Numbered from the stretch's first letter, positions 8,402 to 21,983 are shown. The stretch is 64,000 bases of DNA from an uncultured delta proteobacterium (GCA_903906315.1 CAIVJW010000214.1:18615-82614); one strand, 5' to 3'. Numbers and translations: made by a program. Notes: generated by a model from the letters alone, not told the origin.

Positions 8402-9763
8402 ATGGCGAGCGGTCACGTCCTCCAGCGGCCCGATGGTTCCGAGCGGAAGATCAGCGGCTACCAGTTCAAGGCTCCGAACCCGAGCGCGAAGCGCTACGGA
8501 GCGGCCTCGAGCCGCGGCGGCCCGCTGCCCCCGAAGGTCGACCTCCGGCCGTACATGACCCCGGTCGAGGACCAGGGCGAGCTCTCGAGCTGCGTCGCGA
8601 ACGCCGTGGCAGGCGCCTACGAGTACCTCGTCAAGCGCCACCGCGGCGACGACGCCTACGACGTCAGCCGCCTCTTCGTCTACTACAACGCCCGCAAGCG
8701 CCAGGGCGCCGAGGGCGAGGACGACGGGTCGATCATCGCGGACGCCATCGAGGGGCTCCGTGAGGACGGCGCGTGCTCCGAGGACACGTGGCCCTACGAC
8801 CCCGACACCGTCGCCGAGGAGCCGAGCGGCGAGGCCTACGAAGAGGCGTCCCAGTTCCTCGTCGAGGACATGCAGCTCGTGGCGACCACGCTCGAGGCCT
8901 GGAAGGGCGCGCTCGCCGACGGCTACCCGATCGTCTTCGGCCTCTCGCTCTTCGACTCGTTCGACCAGCAGAAGAAGGCCGGCCTCGTGCCGCTCCCGAG
9001 CCCGAAGGAGGCCTCGCGCGAGTCGCACTCCGGCCACTCGATGCTCTGCGTCGGCTACTCGGACCCGGACCGCGTCTTCATCGTGCGAAACTCCTGGGGC
9101 TCCGACTGGGGCGACAGCGGCTACTGCTACATCCCGTACGACTACCTGATGAGCGGGAAGTACAACGACGGCGACTCGTGGATCATCCGCCAGCTCGAGA
9201 ACGTCGACGTCGACGCGGGCACCTGGGGTGACGACGAGTCGCTCATCGGCGACCTCGACACCGAGCTCGGCAAGATGAGCGACGAAGACTTCCACGCGAT
9301 GATCGACGCGATGGGGCCGCTGCGCATCGAGACGCGCCTCGCGCAGATCTTCCTCGCGTGCGCCGGCGCCGACGCCGACCTGCCCGAGGAGGAGCTCGAG
9401 GGCATCGCGGAGTACGTCGCCGCCATGCTCGAGCAGCTCGGCTCGCCCTTCGACGCGCAGAAGGTCCTGCGCAACGCCTTCGACAAGCTCGGCCGCAAGT
9501 CGGTCGAGCAGTCCATCCGCCTCTTCGGCGAGCACGTCCCGACGACGATGCTCGCGAGCATGCTCCGCAGCCTCCGCGAGATCGTCGGCGTCGACGACGT
9601 CAGCGAGGAGGAGGAGGCCTTCCTCGCCCACCTCGTCGCGGCCTGGCAGGTCGAGGAGGGCGAGGACGAGGAGTCCGAGGACGAGGACTCCGAGGACGGT
9701 GAAGAGGGCGAGGACGACGAGGGCGAGGAGGAGGGCGACGGCGAAGAGGAGGAGGACAAGTAG
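8402..9763 (+). CDS. Papain-like (C1) cysteine protease with helical TerB-like domain and acidic tail
   Basis: A 453-residue protein starting at ATG 8402 with a strong GGAAGGAG ribosome site 12 bases upstream. The papain core is intact: Gln58 in EDQGELSSC, nucleophile Cys64, His212 in SGHSMLCVGY and Asn230 in VRNSWGSDWGDSGY. There is neither a signal peptide nor an inhibitory pro-domain: the mature-type start (PKVDLRPYMTPVEDQG) comes at about residue 44. Residues ~310-415 are helical with acidic turns (GADADLPEEELEGI and DDVSEEEEAFL) resembling TerB-like domains; this is inference. Residues 418-453 are almost all Asp/Glu. A cytoplasmic protease with a metal- or partner-sensing module is possible. 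The catalytic assignment is firm; substrates are unknown. Confidence 0.88.
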   Translation: MASGHVLQRPDGSERKISGYQFKAPNPSAKRYGAASSRGGPLPPKVDLRPYMTPVEDQGELSSCVANAVAGAYEYLVKRHRGDDAYDVSRLFVYYNARKRQGAEGEDDGSIIADAIEGLREDGACSEDTWPYDPDTVAEEPSGEAYEEASQFLVEDMQLVATTLEAWKGALADGYPIVFGLSLFDSFDQQKKAGLVPLPSPKEASRESHSGHSMLCVGYSDPDRVFIVRNSWGSDWGDSGYCYIPYDYLMSGKYNDGDSWIIRQLENVDVDAGTWGDDESLIGDLDTELGKMSDEDFHAMIDAMGPLRIETRLAQIFLACAGADADLPEEELEGIAEYVAAMLEQLGSPFDAQKVLRNAFDKLGRKSVEQSIRLFGEHVPTTMLASMLRSLREIVGVDDVSEEEEAFLAHLVAAWQVEEGEDEESEDEDSEDGEEGEDDEGEEEGDGEEEEDK

Positions 9764-10022
9764 CCCTCGTCCCCGGGGTCCGGGCGCGCTTGACATGCGG
9801 GGGGGCGCCGCGCGAAAGTCCGCGCGCCTGTGCGCCCCCTCGTCGGTCGTCGACTCCGCAGAATACCCCCGCCGCAAGGGGGATCCGTGCTCGTCGCCGA
9901 TGCCGCGCCGCGCCACAGGCCACCGCCCTCGCAGCGCTCGCGTACGGCGAGCCCGCGAGCGACGATGCGGTAGGCCGTCGCATCGCCGCGCTACCGCGGC
10001 GAGCGAGGAGAGTGAGAGTCCC

Positions 10023-11239
10023 ATGAGCAGCATCAGTCAGCTGGCCCGGTCGATCGTCGAGTCGCCCACGCTCCGGCTGAACGAGCAGGCGCGAGTGCTC
10101 CGCGAGCGCGGCGAGTCGGTCATCCACCTCGGCATCGGCGAGCCGAAGAACAAGGCGCCGATCGCCGCCATCCTCGCGGCCGCGGCGCGCCTCGTCGGCG
10201 GCGACGTGAAGTACGTGCCGACCGACGGCACCCCGTCGCTCAAGAAGGCCATCCTCCGCTACACCGAGGAGCACTACGACCGCGTCGTCGCCCCCGAGAA
10301 CGTCATCGTCTCGGACGGCGCGAAGCAGTGCCTCTTCAACGTCCTCTATTCGATCTGCAACCCGCAGGACGAGGTCGTGATCCTGGCCCCGTACTGGGTC
10401 AGCTATCCCGAGATCGTGAAGATGGTCGGCGCCGTGCCGGTCCTGGTGAAGCCCGAGGACGGCACGTTCATCCCGCGCTTCGAGGACATCGAGCGGATGG
10501 TCACGTCGTCGACCAAGGCGCTCATCCTGAACAGCCCGAACAACCCCTCGGGCGCCGTGTTCCCGGCGGAGCTCGTCGCGAAGATCGTCGACCTCTGCGA
10601 GCGCAAGGGCATCTGGCTGATCTCGGACGACATCTACCACCGCCTCGTGTTCGACGGGGTGACCGCGCCGCCGAGCTGCAAGTTCAGCGACAAGGGCCCC
10701 GAGGAGACGAAGGTCATCCTCGTGAACGGCGTCGCCAAGCTCTACGGCATGACCGGCTTCCGGATCGGCTGGGTCGTCGCGCCGCGCAAGCTCGTCGAGG
10801 TCATGACCAACGTCCAGGCGCAGACGACCTCGTGCGTCTCGCCCGTGCTGCAGGCCGCCGCCGAGGGCGCGCTGACGGGCCTGCAGGGCATCGTCGATAG
10901 CCTGCGGCTCACCATCCAGAACAACCGCGACGTCCTGATGAACGAGCTCAAGACCTTCTCGGGCGTCAAGGTCCGGAAGCCCCTCGGCACGTTCTACGCG
11001 CTGCCCGATTTTCGCGCGTACTCGAACGACTCGGTCGCGCTGTCGAAGCTGCTGCTCGACAAGGCGCGCGTCGTCACCGTGCCCGGCCGCGAGTTCGGCA
11101 TGGAGGGCCACCTCCGGCTCTCCTTCTCGGGGACCGTCAAGGAGGTCACCGAGGGCATCGCGCGCATGAAGTGGGCGCTCGACCCGTCGTCCCCGAACGA
11201 CATCTGGATTGGCGACCGCAAGCTCGTGAGGGACTGGCT

Positions 11240-11243
<4 letters not shown>
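10023..11243 (+). CDS. Class I/II PLP aminotransferase
   Basis: A 406-residue fold-type I aminotransferase of the aspartate/aromatic family. The internal aldimine lysine is Lys239 in NGVAKLYGMTGFRIGW; NSPNNPSGAVF, the DDIYHRLVF segment and the C-terminal GHLRLSFSG arginine region are present. The start is ATG 10023 behind GAGGAG; the frame is open further upstream, but that part has no family resemblance. Its stop overlaps the pckA start (GTGA), so it is co-translated with PEP carboxykinase. Oxaloacetate made from aspartate could therefore feed PEPCK directly, which fits an aspartate aminotransferase. That pairing is inference. Confidence 0.9.
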
Positions 11244-12880
<1,637 letters not shown>

Positions 12881-12952
12881 CGCCGTCGGCGGGGCTCGGC
12901 CCGGCGCGCCTCCGTCGTGGCCTCGAGGGGGACGCTGTACTAGGGTGACGGC

Positions 12953-15364
12953 ATGTCCACCGGTTCACCTCCCTCGAGGCCGCCTGTCGCCGGCGAGACG
13001 GACAGCGTCCCGATCCTGCCCCTCCGCAACTCGGTGCTGTTCCCGATGTCGGTGGTGCCGATCAACGTCGGGCGCCCGCGCAGCGTGCGCCTGGTCGAGG
13101 ACCTGCTCGGCCGCGAACGCGCGCTGGTCGGGGTGATCAGCCAGCGCACGCCGGAGACGGACGAGCCGACGTTCAAGGAGCTCTACGGCGTCGGCACCAT
13201 CGCCCGCGTGGTGAAGGTGATCCGCCTCGGACCGAGCAACTACTCCGTGGTGCTGAACGGCCTCGGCCGCTTCCGGATCAAGGGAGCGGCGACCCTCGAG
13301 CCCTACATGCGCGCCAAGATCGAGCGCATCCCCGAGTCGCTCGTTCGCGACGTCGAGCTCGACGCGCTCGGCGCGGGCCTGCGCGAGGCCACGCGCGAGG
13401 TCCTGAGCTTGATGCCCAACCTGCCGAAGGACACGGCGGGCATCCTCGACAACGTGCGCGAGCCGGGCGCGCTCGCCGATCTGATCGCGTCGAACTTCCC
13501 GCAGGCGCAGGCGTCGGTGGGCGACAAGCAGGAGATCCTCGAGGCCTTCGAGGTGAAGACCCGCGTGCGTCTCGTGCTCGCGATGGTCGGCCGTCAGCTC
13601 GAGGTCCTGCGCGTGAAGAAGGAGATCTCCTCCATGGTGCAGGAGGAGATGGGCAAGTCGCAGCGCGAGTACATCCTTCGCCAGCAGATGAAGGCGATCC
13701 GCGAGGAGCTCGGCGAAGGCGGCGACGACGACGAGATCGAGGAGCTCCGCGAGAAGATCTTCCGCGCGAAGGTGCCGCCGGAGGTCGAGAAGGTCGTCAA
13801 GAAGCAGTTCGGGCGCCTGCGGTCGATGTCGCAGCAGTCGGCCGAGTGGAACGTCACCAAGACGTACCTCGACTGGATCTCGGACCTGCCCTGGTCGAAG
13901 ACGACGCAGGACAAGGTCAGCGTCGCCGACATCCGTCGCTGCCTCGACGAGGACCACCTCGGCCTCGAGAAGGTCAAGCGCCGCATCGTCGAATACGGCG
14001 CGATCCGCCAGCTTCGCGCCGACAAGCGCGGCCCGATCCTGTGCTTCATCGGCCCGCCCGGCGTCGGCAAGACCAGCCTCGGCAAGAGCATCGCGCGATC
14101 GATGGGTCGGCGCTACGAGCGCATCGCCCTCGGCGGCGTGCGCGACGAGGCCGACGTGCGCGGCCACCGTCGCACCTACGTCGGCGCGCTCCCCGGGCGC
14201 ATCCTCCTGGCCCTCAAGAAGGCCGGCACGAAGAACCCGGTGCTCGTCCTCGACGAGGTCGACAAGATGGGCGTCGACATGCGCGGCGACCCGGCGGCGG
14301 CGCTGCTCGAGGTGCTCGATCCGGAGCAGAACTGGTCGTTTCAGGACCACTACCTCGACCTGCCGTTCGACCTCTCCCAGGTCATGTTCCTCGCGACGGC
14401 GAACTACCGCGATGGCATCCCCGCCGCGCTCGCCGACCGCATGGAGATCATCGAGGTGCCCGGCTACACGCGCACCGACAAGCTCGGCATCGCTCGCGAG
14501 TTCCTCGTGCCGAAGCAGCTCTCGGCGCACGGGCTCACCGACGAGCGGCTCGACTTCACGCAGGAGGGCGTCGCCACGATCATCGACTCGTACACCGGCG
14601 AGGCCGGCGTGCGCGGGCTCGAGCGCGAGATCGCGGCCGTGTGTCGCGCGGCCGCCGTGCAGCTCGCCGAGGGGGTCGACGTGCGCGAGGTGGTGACGCC
14701 CGAGCACGTCGAGGCGGTGCTCGGCCCGCAGAAGCACCACGTCGAGCTCGCCGAGCGCACGCTCTCTCCCGGCGTCGCGACCGGCCTCGCGTGGACGCCC
14801 GGCGGCGGCGAGATCCTCTTCATCGAGGCCTCGCGCATGCCCGGCCACGGCAAGGTCGTGCTCACGGGCAACATGCGCAACGTGATGCAGGAGTCCGCCA
14901 CGACGGCGGTGTCGTTCGTGCGCAGCAAGGCCGTCGAGCTTCACCTCGACGCCGAGTGGCTCCGGTCGATCGACCTGCACGTGCACGTGCCGCAGCACGG
15001 GGCGCCGAAGGACGGGCCGAGCGCCGGCATCACGATCTTCGCGGCGGTGGCGTCGCTCCTGCTCGGCTGCCCCGTGCGCGGGGACGTCGCCATGACGGGC
15101 GAGATCACGCTCCGCGGGCGCATTCTCCCGGTCGGCGGGGTCAAGGAGAAGCTCCTCGCCGCCCACCGCGCGGGGATCCGCGAGGTGCTGATCCCCGAGA
15201 GCAACCGCCGCGACCTCGAGGACATCCCGGCCGACGTGGTGCGCGAGCTCAAGATCACGCTCGTCTCCCGCGTCGACCAGGTGCTGTCGATCGTGCTCGA
15301 GCCGCCGCGTCCCGCGCCGGCGCAGAGCGTGCCCCCGCCGGCGGAGACGCAGAGCGGGGCCTGA
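12953..15364 (+). CDS. lon: ATP-dependent Lon protease
   Basis: An 803-residue LonA-type protease that degrades misfolded and regulatory proteins in the cytoplasm. The N-terminal LON domain (from VPILPLRNSVLFP) is followed by a coiled helical region, an AAA+ module with Walker A GPPGVGKTS (residues 367-375) and Walker B LVLDEVDKM, and a C-terminal peptidase domain with the Ser690/Lys733 dyad (KDGPSAG and GGVKEK). A Pro-rich tail follows. The start ATG 12953 has only a weak ribosome site. Myxobacteria often carry two lon paralogues with developmental roles; which one this is cannot be told here. Confidence 0.97.
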   Translation: MSTGSPPSRPPVAGETDSVPILPLRNSVLFPMSVVPINVGRPRSVRLVEDLLGRERALVGVISQRTPETDEPTFKELYGVGTIARVVKVIRLGPSNYSVVLNGLGRFRIKGAATLEPYMRAKIERIPESLVRDVELDALGAGLREATREVLSLMPNLPKDTAGILDNVREPGALADLIASNFPQAQASVGDKQEILEAFEVKTRVRLVLAMVGRQLEVLRVKKEISSMVQEEMGKSQREYILRQQMKAIREELGEGGDDDEIEELREKIFRAKVPPEVEKVVKKQFGRLRSMSQQSAEWNVTKTYLDWISDLPWSKTTQDKVSVADIRRCLDEDHLGLEKVKRRIVEYGAIRQLRADKRGPILCFIGPPGVGKTSLGKSIARSMGRRYERIALGGVRDEADVRGHRRTYVGALPGRILLALKKAGTKNPVLVLDEVDKMGVDMRGDPAAALLEVLDPEQNWSFQDHYLDLPFDLSQVMFLATANYRDGIPAALADRMEIIEVPGYTRTDKLGIAREFLVPKQLSAHGLTDERLDFTQEGVATIIDSYTGEAGVRGLEREIAAVCRAAAVQLAEGVDVREVVTPEHVEAVLGPQKHHVELAERTLSPGVATGLAWTPGGGEILFIEASRMPGHGKVVLTGNMRNVMQESATTAVSFVRSKAVELHLDAEWLRSIDLHVHVPQHGAPKDGPSAGITIFAAVASLLLGCPVRGDVAMTGEITLRGRILPVGGVKEKLLAAHRAGIREVLIPESNRRDLEDIPADVVRELKITLVSRVDQVLSIVLEPPRPAPAQSVPPPAETQSGA

Positions 15365-15419
15365 CCGCAGCGCCGAGGGGCCTGCCGTCGACCCGCGACC
15401 TGCGACGGATCCGCCTCCG

Positions 15420-17720
15420 ATGCGCCCCTTTCTGAGAGACCGCGCCGCGATCGGCGGCGCGGTCGCCGTCGCCGCGGTGATGGGCGCGGTCGGCTTTCTC
15501 CCACTCTTCGGCGGACCCGGCTACGAGAGCGCGCTCGGCGCCGGCCTCGTGCTGGCGATCGTCGTCCCCGTCTGCGTCGCGCTCGAGCTCTCGACCGTAC
15601 GCGCGCCCCCGCGCGACGCTTTCGGCCGCGGCGTCGCGACCGGCGCCGCGCTCGCGGGCGTCGCCTTCGCGACGACGATCGCGCACGGCCTTCGCATCGG
15701 GTTCTGCGACCTCGCCGGGGGCGCGGAGACGTTCGCGCTCGGCCCCGCGGCCGGCGCGCTGCTGGGGGGCGCGTGGGGCGCCGTCGCCGGGGAGGTCGCG
15801 TCGAGGCGCGGTCGGCCGGCCTCGCGCCGCGCCGTCGCGGTGATCGTCGGGCTCGCGGGCCCGATCGCTTCGATCGGCGTGAGCGTCGCGCGCTTCGTCG
15901 GCAGCCCGATGGTGTTCGCGTACGACCCGCTCGTGGGCCACTTCAGCGGCGCGCTCTACGACACGGTCGTGTCGAGCGCGGGCCTCTGGACGTACCGCGC
16001 CGGGTCGGCCGCGACGCTGCTCGCCGTCCTCGCGCTCGCGGAGCACCTCGGCCGCACCGCGGAGGGCCGCGTGGTCTTCCGGTCCGCCGGTCGCCCGGGC
16101 CTCGCGGTCGCCGGCGTCGCCGCGCTCGTCGCGAGCCTCGCCGTGACGGCCTCGGGGCCGCGCCTCGGCCACTGGCACACGGCCGCCTCGATCGCCGAAG
16201 CGCTGGGCGGGCGGCTCGAGGGGGTGCGCTGCTCGGTGGTGTACCCTCGCGGGATGCGCGCCGCCGACGTCGACCGCTTCGCGCGCGAGTGCGACGCCGA
16301 CGTGGCCGTCGAGGAGCGGTGGTTCGGCGCCCCCGGGCCCGCCCGCATCACGGCGTACCTCTTCGCCGACTCCGGGCAGAAGGCCGCGCTCATGGGCGCC
16401 GCGGACACGTACGTCGCGAAGCCCTGGCGTCGCGAGGTCTACGTGCAAGCGGGCGGCTATCCGCACCCCGCGCTCGGTCACGAGATCGCCCACGTGATCG
16501 CGGGCGCGTTCGCGCGCGGCCCCTTCCGCGTCGCCGGGTCGCTCGGCGGGTGGCTGCCCGATCCGGGGCTCATCGAGGGGGTCGCCGTTGCCGCGTCGCC
16601 CGCCGACAGCGACCTCACCGGTCGGCAGTGGGCGCGCGCGATGAAGGACCTGGGTCTCCTCCCGCCGCTCGCGCGTCTCTTCGCGCTCGGCTTCCTCGGC
16701 GAGAACTCGTCGACGGCGTACACCGTGAGCGGTGCGTTCGTGAGCTTCGTCGCCGAGACGCGCGGCGCCGCCGCGATCCGCGCGTGGTACGGGGGAGAGG
16801 ATCTCGCCCGCGTCACCGGGGCCTCGTGGCACGATCTCGAGCGCGCGTGGCACGAGGATCTCGACCGCGCCGAGCTGCCCGAGGCGGCGCGCGCACAGGC
16901 GAAGGCGCGCTTCGATCGCCCGGCCGTCTTCGGGCGGCGCTGTCCGCACGTCGTCGACGAGTGCCGGGCGCGCGCCGATCGGCAGAGGGGCGCCGGCGAC
17001 GTCGACGGGGCGCTCGCGTCCCTCGCGGAGGTGCGGCGACTCGATCCGGGCGACGCGAGCGCGCGGCTGTCGATCGCGACCGCGACCGCGCGCGGGGCGC
17101 GGGCGGTCGAGGCGCGCGCCCTGCTCGAGGCCCTCGCGGGCGACGCGACCGCGCCGCGTCACGTGCGCGATCGCGCGCTCGAGGAGCTCGGCGACGCGGC
17201 GCTCGTCGCCGGCGATCCGGCGGCCACCGCCCGCTACGACGAGGTCGCGTTGCGCACGGTCGACGAGGACCGGCTCCGCACGCTCGACGTGAAGCGCAGC
17301 GCGGCCGAAGGGGCCATCGGCGCCCGCGCGGTCGTCGAGCTGCTCGTGGGCGCCGCCGGGCGCGGACCCGACCGCTTGCGGGCGGCCGAGCTGCTCGGCG
17401 CATGGGCGGCGACCGCGATCGCTGACGGCATGCCGGAGTACCTCCTGGCCCGCCAGCTCACCGCGGCGGGCGAGTGGGCCGACGCGGCGACGAAGCTCGA
17501 CGTCGCGATCGCGCGGGGCCTGGCGCTGCCGCGCGTGCGGCGAGAGGCGCGCCGGCTGCGGTTCGTTGCCGCGTGCGCGCTCTCCGACGGCGCGGCCGCG
17601 CGCGCGGCCTACGAGGCCTACGCGGCCGACCCAGGCCTCCCGGCGGGGCGGCGCGCCGCGGCCGAGGCGCTGCGCGTGCGATGCGGGGACGGCGACGAGA
17701 TCGGGAGGCGCACGCAATGA
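15420..17720 (+). CDS. Membrane peptidase of gluzincin type with C-terminal TPR-like helices
   Basis: A 766-residue protein. The first ~250 residues hold about six hydrophobic segments that look like membrane helices (for example AAIGGAVAVAAVMGAVGFL and LAVAGVAALVASLAVTA). After that comes a Peptidase_MA-like region with the zinc motif GHEIAHVIAG and a downstream IEGVAVAAS that could supply the glutamate ligand. The last ~300 residues are Ala-rich helical repeats of TPR type. The active-site side probably faces the periplasm; this is inference. Its stop overlaps the next gene's start (ATGA), tying it to a hybrid histidine kinase. The natural substrate is unknown. Confidence 0.78.
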   Translation: MRPFLRDRAAIGGAVAVAAVMGAVGFLPLFGGPGYESALGAGLVLAIVVPVCVALELSTVRAPPRDAFGRGVATGAALAGVAFATTIAHGLRIGFCDLAGGAETFALGPAAGALLGGAWGAVAGEVASRRGRPASRRAVAVIVGLAGPIASIGVSVARFVGSPMVFAYDPLVGHFSGALYDTVVSSAGLWTYRAGSAATLLAVLALAEHLGRTAEGRVVFRSAGRPGLAVAGVAALVASLAVTASGPRLGHWHTAASIAEALGGRLEGVRCSVVYPRGMRAADVDRFARECDADVAVEERWFGAPGPARITAYLFADSGQKAALMGAADTYVAKPWRREVYVQAGGYPHPALGHEIAHVIAGAFARGPFRVAGSLGGWLPDPGLIEGVAVAASPADSDLTGRQWARAMKDLGLLPPLARLFALGFLGENSSTAYTVSGAFVSFVAETRGAAAIRAWYGGEDLARVTGASWHDLERAWHEDLDRAELPEAARAQAKARFDRPAVFGRRCPHVVDECRARADRQRGAGDVDGALASLAEVRRLDPGDASARLSIATATARGARAVEARALLEALAGDATAPRHVRDRALEELGDAALVAGDPAATARYDEVALRTVDEDRLRTLDVKRSAAEGAIGARAVVELLVGAAGRGPDRLRAAELLGAWAATAIADGMPEYLLARQLTAAGEWADAATKLDVAIARGLALPRVRREARRLRFVAACALSDGAAARAAYEAYAADPGLPAGRRAAAEALRVRCGDGDEIGRRTQ

Positions 17721-20131
17721 TCGAGACGACGATGGGCCAGGACCGATCGGCGATCGAGGCCGCGCGAGCGATCCTCGCGCGCCACGGGACGCTGCTCACT
17801 CAGGAGGCGTTCTCCGCCCTGCTCGACGCCCTCGCCGCGCGTCTCTCGGTGGCGCGTCTGAGCGTCGTGCTGCTCGAGGAGCCGGAGCACCTGCGGCTCT
17901 ACGTCGGCGCCGGAGCCGAGGTGCCCCTCGCACCGGCCGGATCGCGCCTGATAGCCGGCGGCGTGGAGTGGCGCGCGGCGACGGGCCGCGGTGAGCCGTA
18001 CGTGTGCGACGACACGCACCTCGGAGGCGGGCACGACCCCGCGTTCGCGGCCGTCGGCTTGCGATCGTATCGGGTGACCCCGCTGCGCGGCGCGGACGGC
18101 GGCGACGGGGTGATCGGCGGGTTCTTCGTCTTCTTCGCCCGGGCCGGCGCGGCCAGCGAGGCGCCGACGGCCGTGCTCGACGAGGTGGCCGCGCTCGTCG
18201 AAGGCAGCCTTCAGCGCGCGGTGCGGCTGGCTCGCGAGCGCCGGCTCGCGAGGATCCTCGAGACCTCGGGCGACGCGATGCTCGCCTGGGACGCCGACGG
18301 CGTCGTGACCGACGCCAACGCCGCGGCGCTCGCGCTGACGGGCCGGTCCCGGCGCGAGCTCATCGGTGCGAGCATCGAGGACCTGCTCGGCCACGCGCAC
18401 GCCTCGGGGTCGACGCCGCACGGCGCTCGCCTTTCGCTCGCGTCGCGCGCCGGCGAGGTGCCGGTCTCGGCGACGATCACCGCGTTCGACGGCGACCCGA
18501 GCGTCGCAGGGCACGCGCTCCTGCGGGACGTTTCGGCCGTCGTCCGCGCCGAGCGCGAGGCTGCCGAGTCGCTCGCCCGCGTCCGCGAGCTCGAGGAGCA
18601 GCACCGCGCGCTGCTCGACGCCGCGCCGATGGTCATCGTCCGCATCGACCCGGCGACAGGCGATCTCGACTACTTGAACCGCCGCGGCGCGGAGCTCTTC
18701 GGCGTGGCCGTCGACGAGGCGCTCGCGACGCCGGGGTTCCTCCGCGACCGTCACGCCGACCCGGACGGCCTCGCCGCGTACGACTCCGCGCTCTCGTGCG
18801 CTCGGCGAGGCGCCGCGGCGCCCCCCTACGAGGCCCGGATCCGGGCCCGGACCGACGCGATCACGTGCCTGGTCACGCTCTACCCGCTGCGCGCCGAGCG
18901 CGGGAAGGTCGTCGCGATCGAGGCCACCGTGAAAGACGCGAGCTCGGAGCAAGCGGCCCGGTCCCGGTTGGTGTCGAGCGACCGCCTCGCGACCCTCGGC
19001 GTGCTCGCGACGGGGGTCGCCCACGAGATCAACAACCCCGCCGCGTTCATCGTGCTCGGCCTCGACATGCTCGATCGCCTCCTGCGCGGGCCCGGCGTCA
19101 CGCTCGGCGACGCGACCTCCGACGCCGTCCGATCGCTCGGCGTCGAGCTGCGCGAGTCCATCCGTCGCATCGTCGACATCACGCGGGATCTGCGCCTCTT
19201 CGCGAGCTCGTCCGCCGGCGGCGAGGGCAAGCCGACGGTGGTCGACGTCAACCGCACGGTCGAGAGCGCGCTGAGCCTGACGCGCGGCAAGATCGTCGAA
19301 CGCGCCCGCGTCGAAAGGCAGCTCGGCGACGTGCCGCCCGTGCTCCTGCCGGATGGCCGCCTCGCGCAGGTCGTCGTAAACCTGCTCCTGAACGCTGCGC
19401 AGGCCATCCCGCGGAGCGAGCCGGGCGACAGCCACGAGATCACGGTGGTGACTCGCAGCGACGGCCGGGTGGTCGAAATCGAGGTGCGCGACACGGGCGC
19501 CGGCATCCCGGCGGAGAACCTCGCCCGCATCTGGCAGCCGTTCTTCTCGACCAAGCCGCCCGAGGCCGGCACGGGCCTCGGCCTGAGCATCTGTCGCGAG
19601 ATCGTCGAGCGGGCGGGCGGCGTCATCTCGGCGCAGAGCCCCGTGCCCGGCGCCGTCCCGCAGCGCGGCTCGCGCTTCGTCGTCGCGCTGCCTGCGGCCG
19701 GCCCGGAGTCCGAGGCGCCGCCTGCCTCCGCGCAGCCCTCGCGCAGCCTGACCGACGGCGGGCGCGTGCTGCTCGTCGACGACGAGCCGGCGCTCGCCCG
19801 CGTGCTAGCGGAGGAGATCGGACGCTTTCACGAGGTGGTCACGGCCCCGAGCGCGACGGCGGCCCTCGAGCTCCTCGCGCGCGGGTCGTTCGACGCCGTC
19901 CTCTGCGACCTCCAGATGCCCGGCATGTCCGGCGAGGCCCTCTTCGCCGAGGTCTGCCGTCGCGACGAGCCGCTTTCCCGGGCCTTCATCTTCATGACGG
20001 GCGTCGGCTTCGGCGCGCACGTCGAGCGCTTCCTCGAGTCGTCGGGCCGCCCCGTCCTCGAGAAGCCCTTCGCGACCGAGGACGCGCTCGCGCTGCTCGC
20101 GAAGGTCCTCCGCGCGCGCCAGGACCGCTAG
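17717..20131 (+). CDS. Soluble hybrid histidine kinase (GAF-PAS-PAS-HisKA-HATPase-REC)
   Basis: An 804-residue sensor kinase with no membrane segment. Order: a GAF-like domain (about 20-165), two PAS domains (about 180-300 and 310-420), HisKA with phosphoacceptor His436 in GVAHEINNPAAF, a HATPase with NLLLNAAQAI, DTGAGIPAENLARIWQPFFSTK and GTGLGLSI, then a receiver domain with Asp731 in LCDLQMPGMSG, LLVDDEP and the conserved Lys in EKPF. No DNA-binding output is present, so it must pass phosphate to another protein or act by dephosphorylation. The start ATG 17717 overlaps the stop of the peptidase gene and has GGGAGG upstream, so sensing may be linked to that membrane protein. Confidence 0.93.
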   Translation: MIETTMGQDRSAIEAARAILARHGTLLTQEAFSALLDALAARLSVARLSVVLLEEPEHLRLYVGAGAEVPLAPAGSRLIAGGVEWRAATGRGEPYVCDDTHLGGGHDPAFAAVGLRSYRVTPLRGADGGDGVIGGFFVFFARAGAASEAPTAVLDEVAALVEGSLQRAVRLARERRLARILETSGDAMLAWDADGVVTDANAAALALTGRSRRELIGASIEDLLGHAHASGSTPHGARLSLASRAGEVPVSATITAFDGDPSVAGHALLRDVSAVVRAEREAAESLARVRELEEQHRALLDAAPMVIVRIDPATGDLDYLNRRGAELFGVAVDEALATPGFLRDRHADPDGLAAYDSALSCARRGAAAPPYEARIRARTDAITCLVTLYPLRAERGKVVAIEATVKDASSEQAARSRLVSSDRLATLGVLATGVAHEINNPAAFIVLGLDMLDRLLRGPGVTLGDATSDAVRSLGVELRESIRRIVDITRDLRLFASSSAGGEGKPTVVDVNRTVESALSLTRGKIVERARVERQLGDVPPVLLPDGRLAQVVVNLLLNAAQAIPRSEPGDSHEITVVTRSDGRVVEIEVRDTGAGIPAENLARIWQPFFSTKPPEAGTGLGLSICREIVERAGGVISAQSPVPGAVPQRGSRFVVALPAAGPESEAPPASAQPSRSLTDGGRVLLVDDEPALARVLAEEIGRFHEVVTAPSATAALELLARGSFDAVLCDLQMPGMSGEALFAEVCRRDEPLSRAFIFMTGVGFGAHVERFLESSGRPVLEKPFATEDALALLAKVLRARQDR

Positions 20132-20198
20132 GTCGAAGCGCCGGGGCGCGCCGTGCAGCCGTGCGCGCGGCGCCGCCCCCTCGGGCCGCGCCAGAGCG

Positions 20199-21979
<1,781 letters not shown>

Positions 21980-21983
<4 letters not shown>

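Noticed and set aside
5272..8403. Very long open frame on the minus strand opposite the lipoprotein and cystathionine beta-synthase-like genes
   Set aside because: Only its last ~196 residues (hisB) show protein-family character. The rest is an antisense shadow, common in DNA with G or C at nearly every third codon position.
9790..9795. Consensus TTGACA as a -35 box upstream of the aminotransferase
   Set aside because: No acceptable -10 hexamer lies 15-19 bases downstream, so a promoter cannot be supported.
12965..15166. Open frame of over 700 codons on the strand opposite lon
   Set aside because: Low-complexity Arg/Leu/Ala/Glu composition without any motif, exactly antisense to a clear Lon protease.
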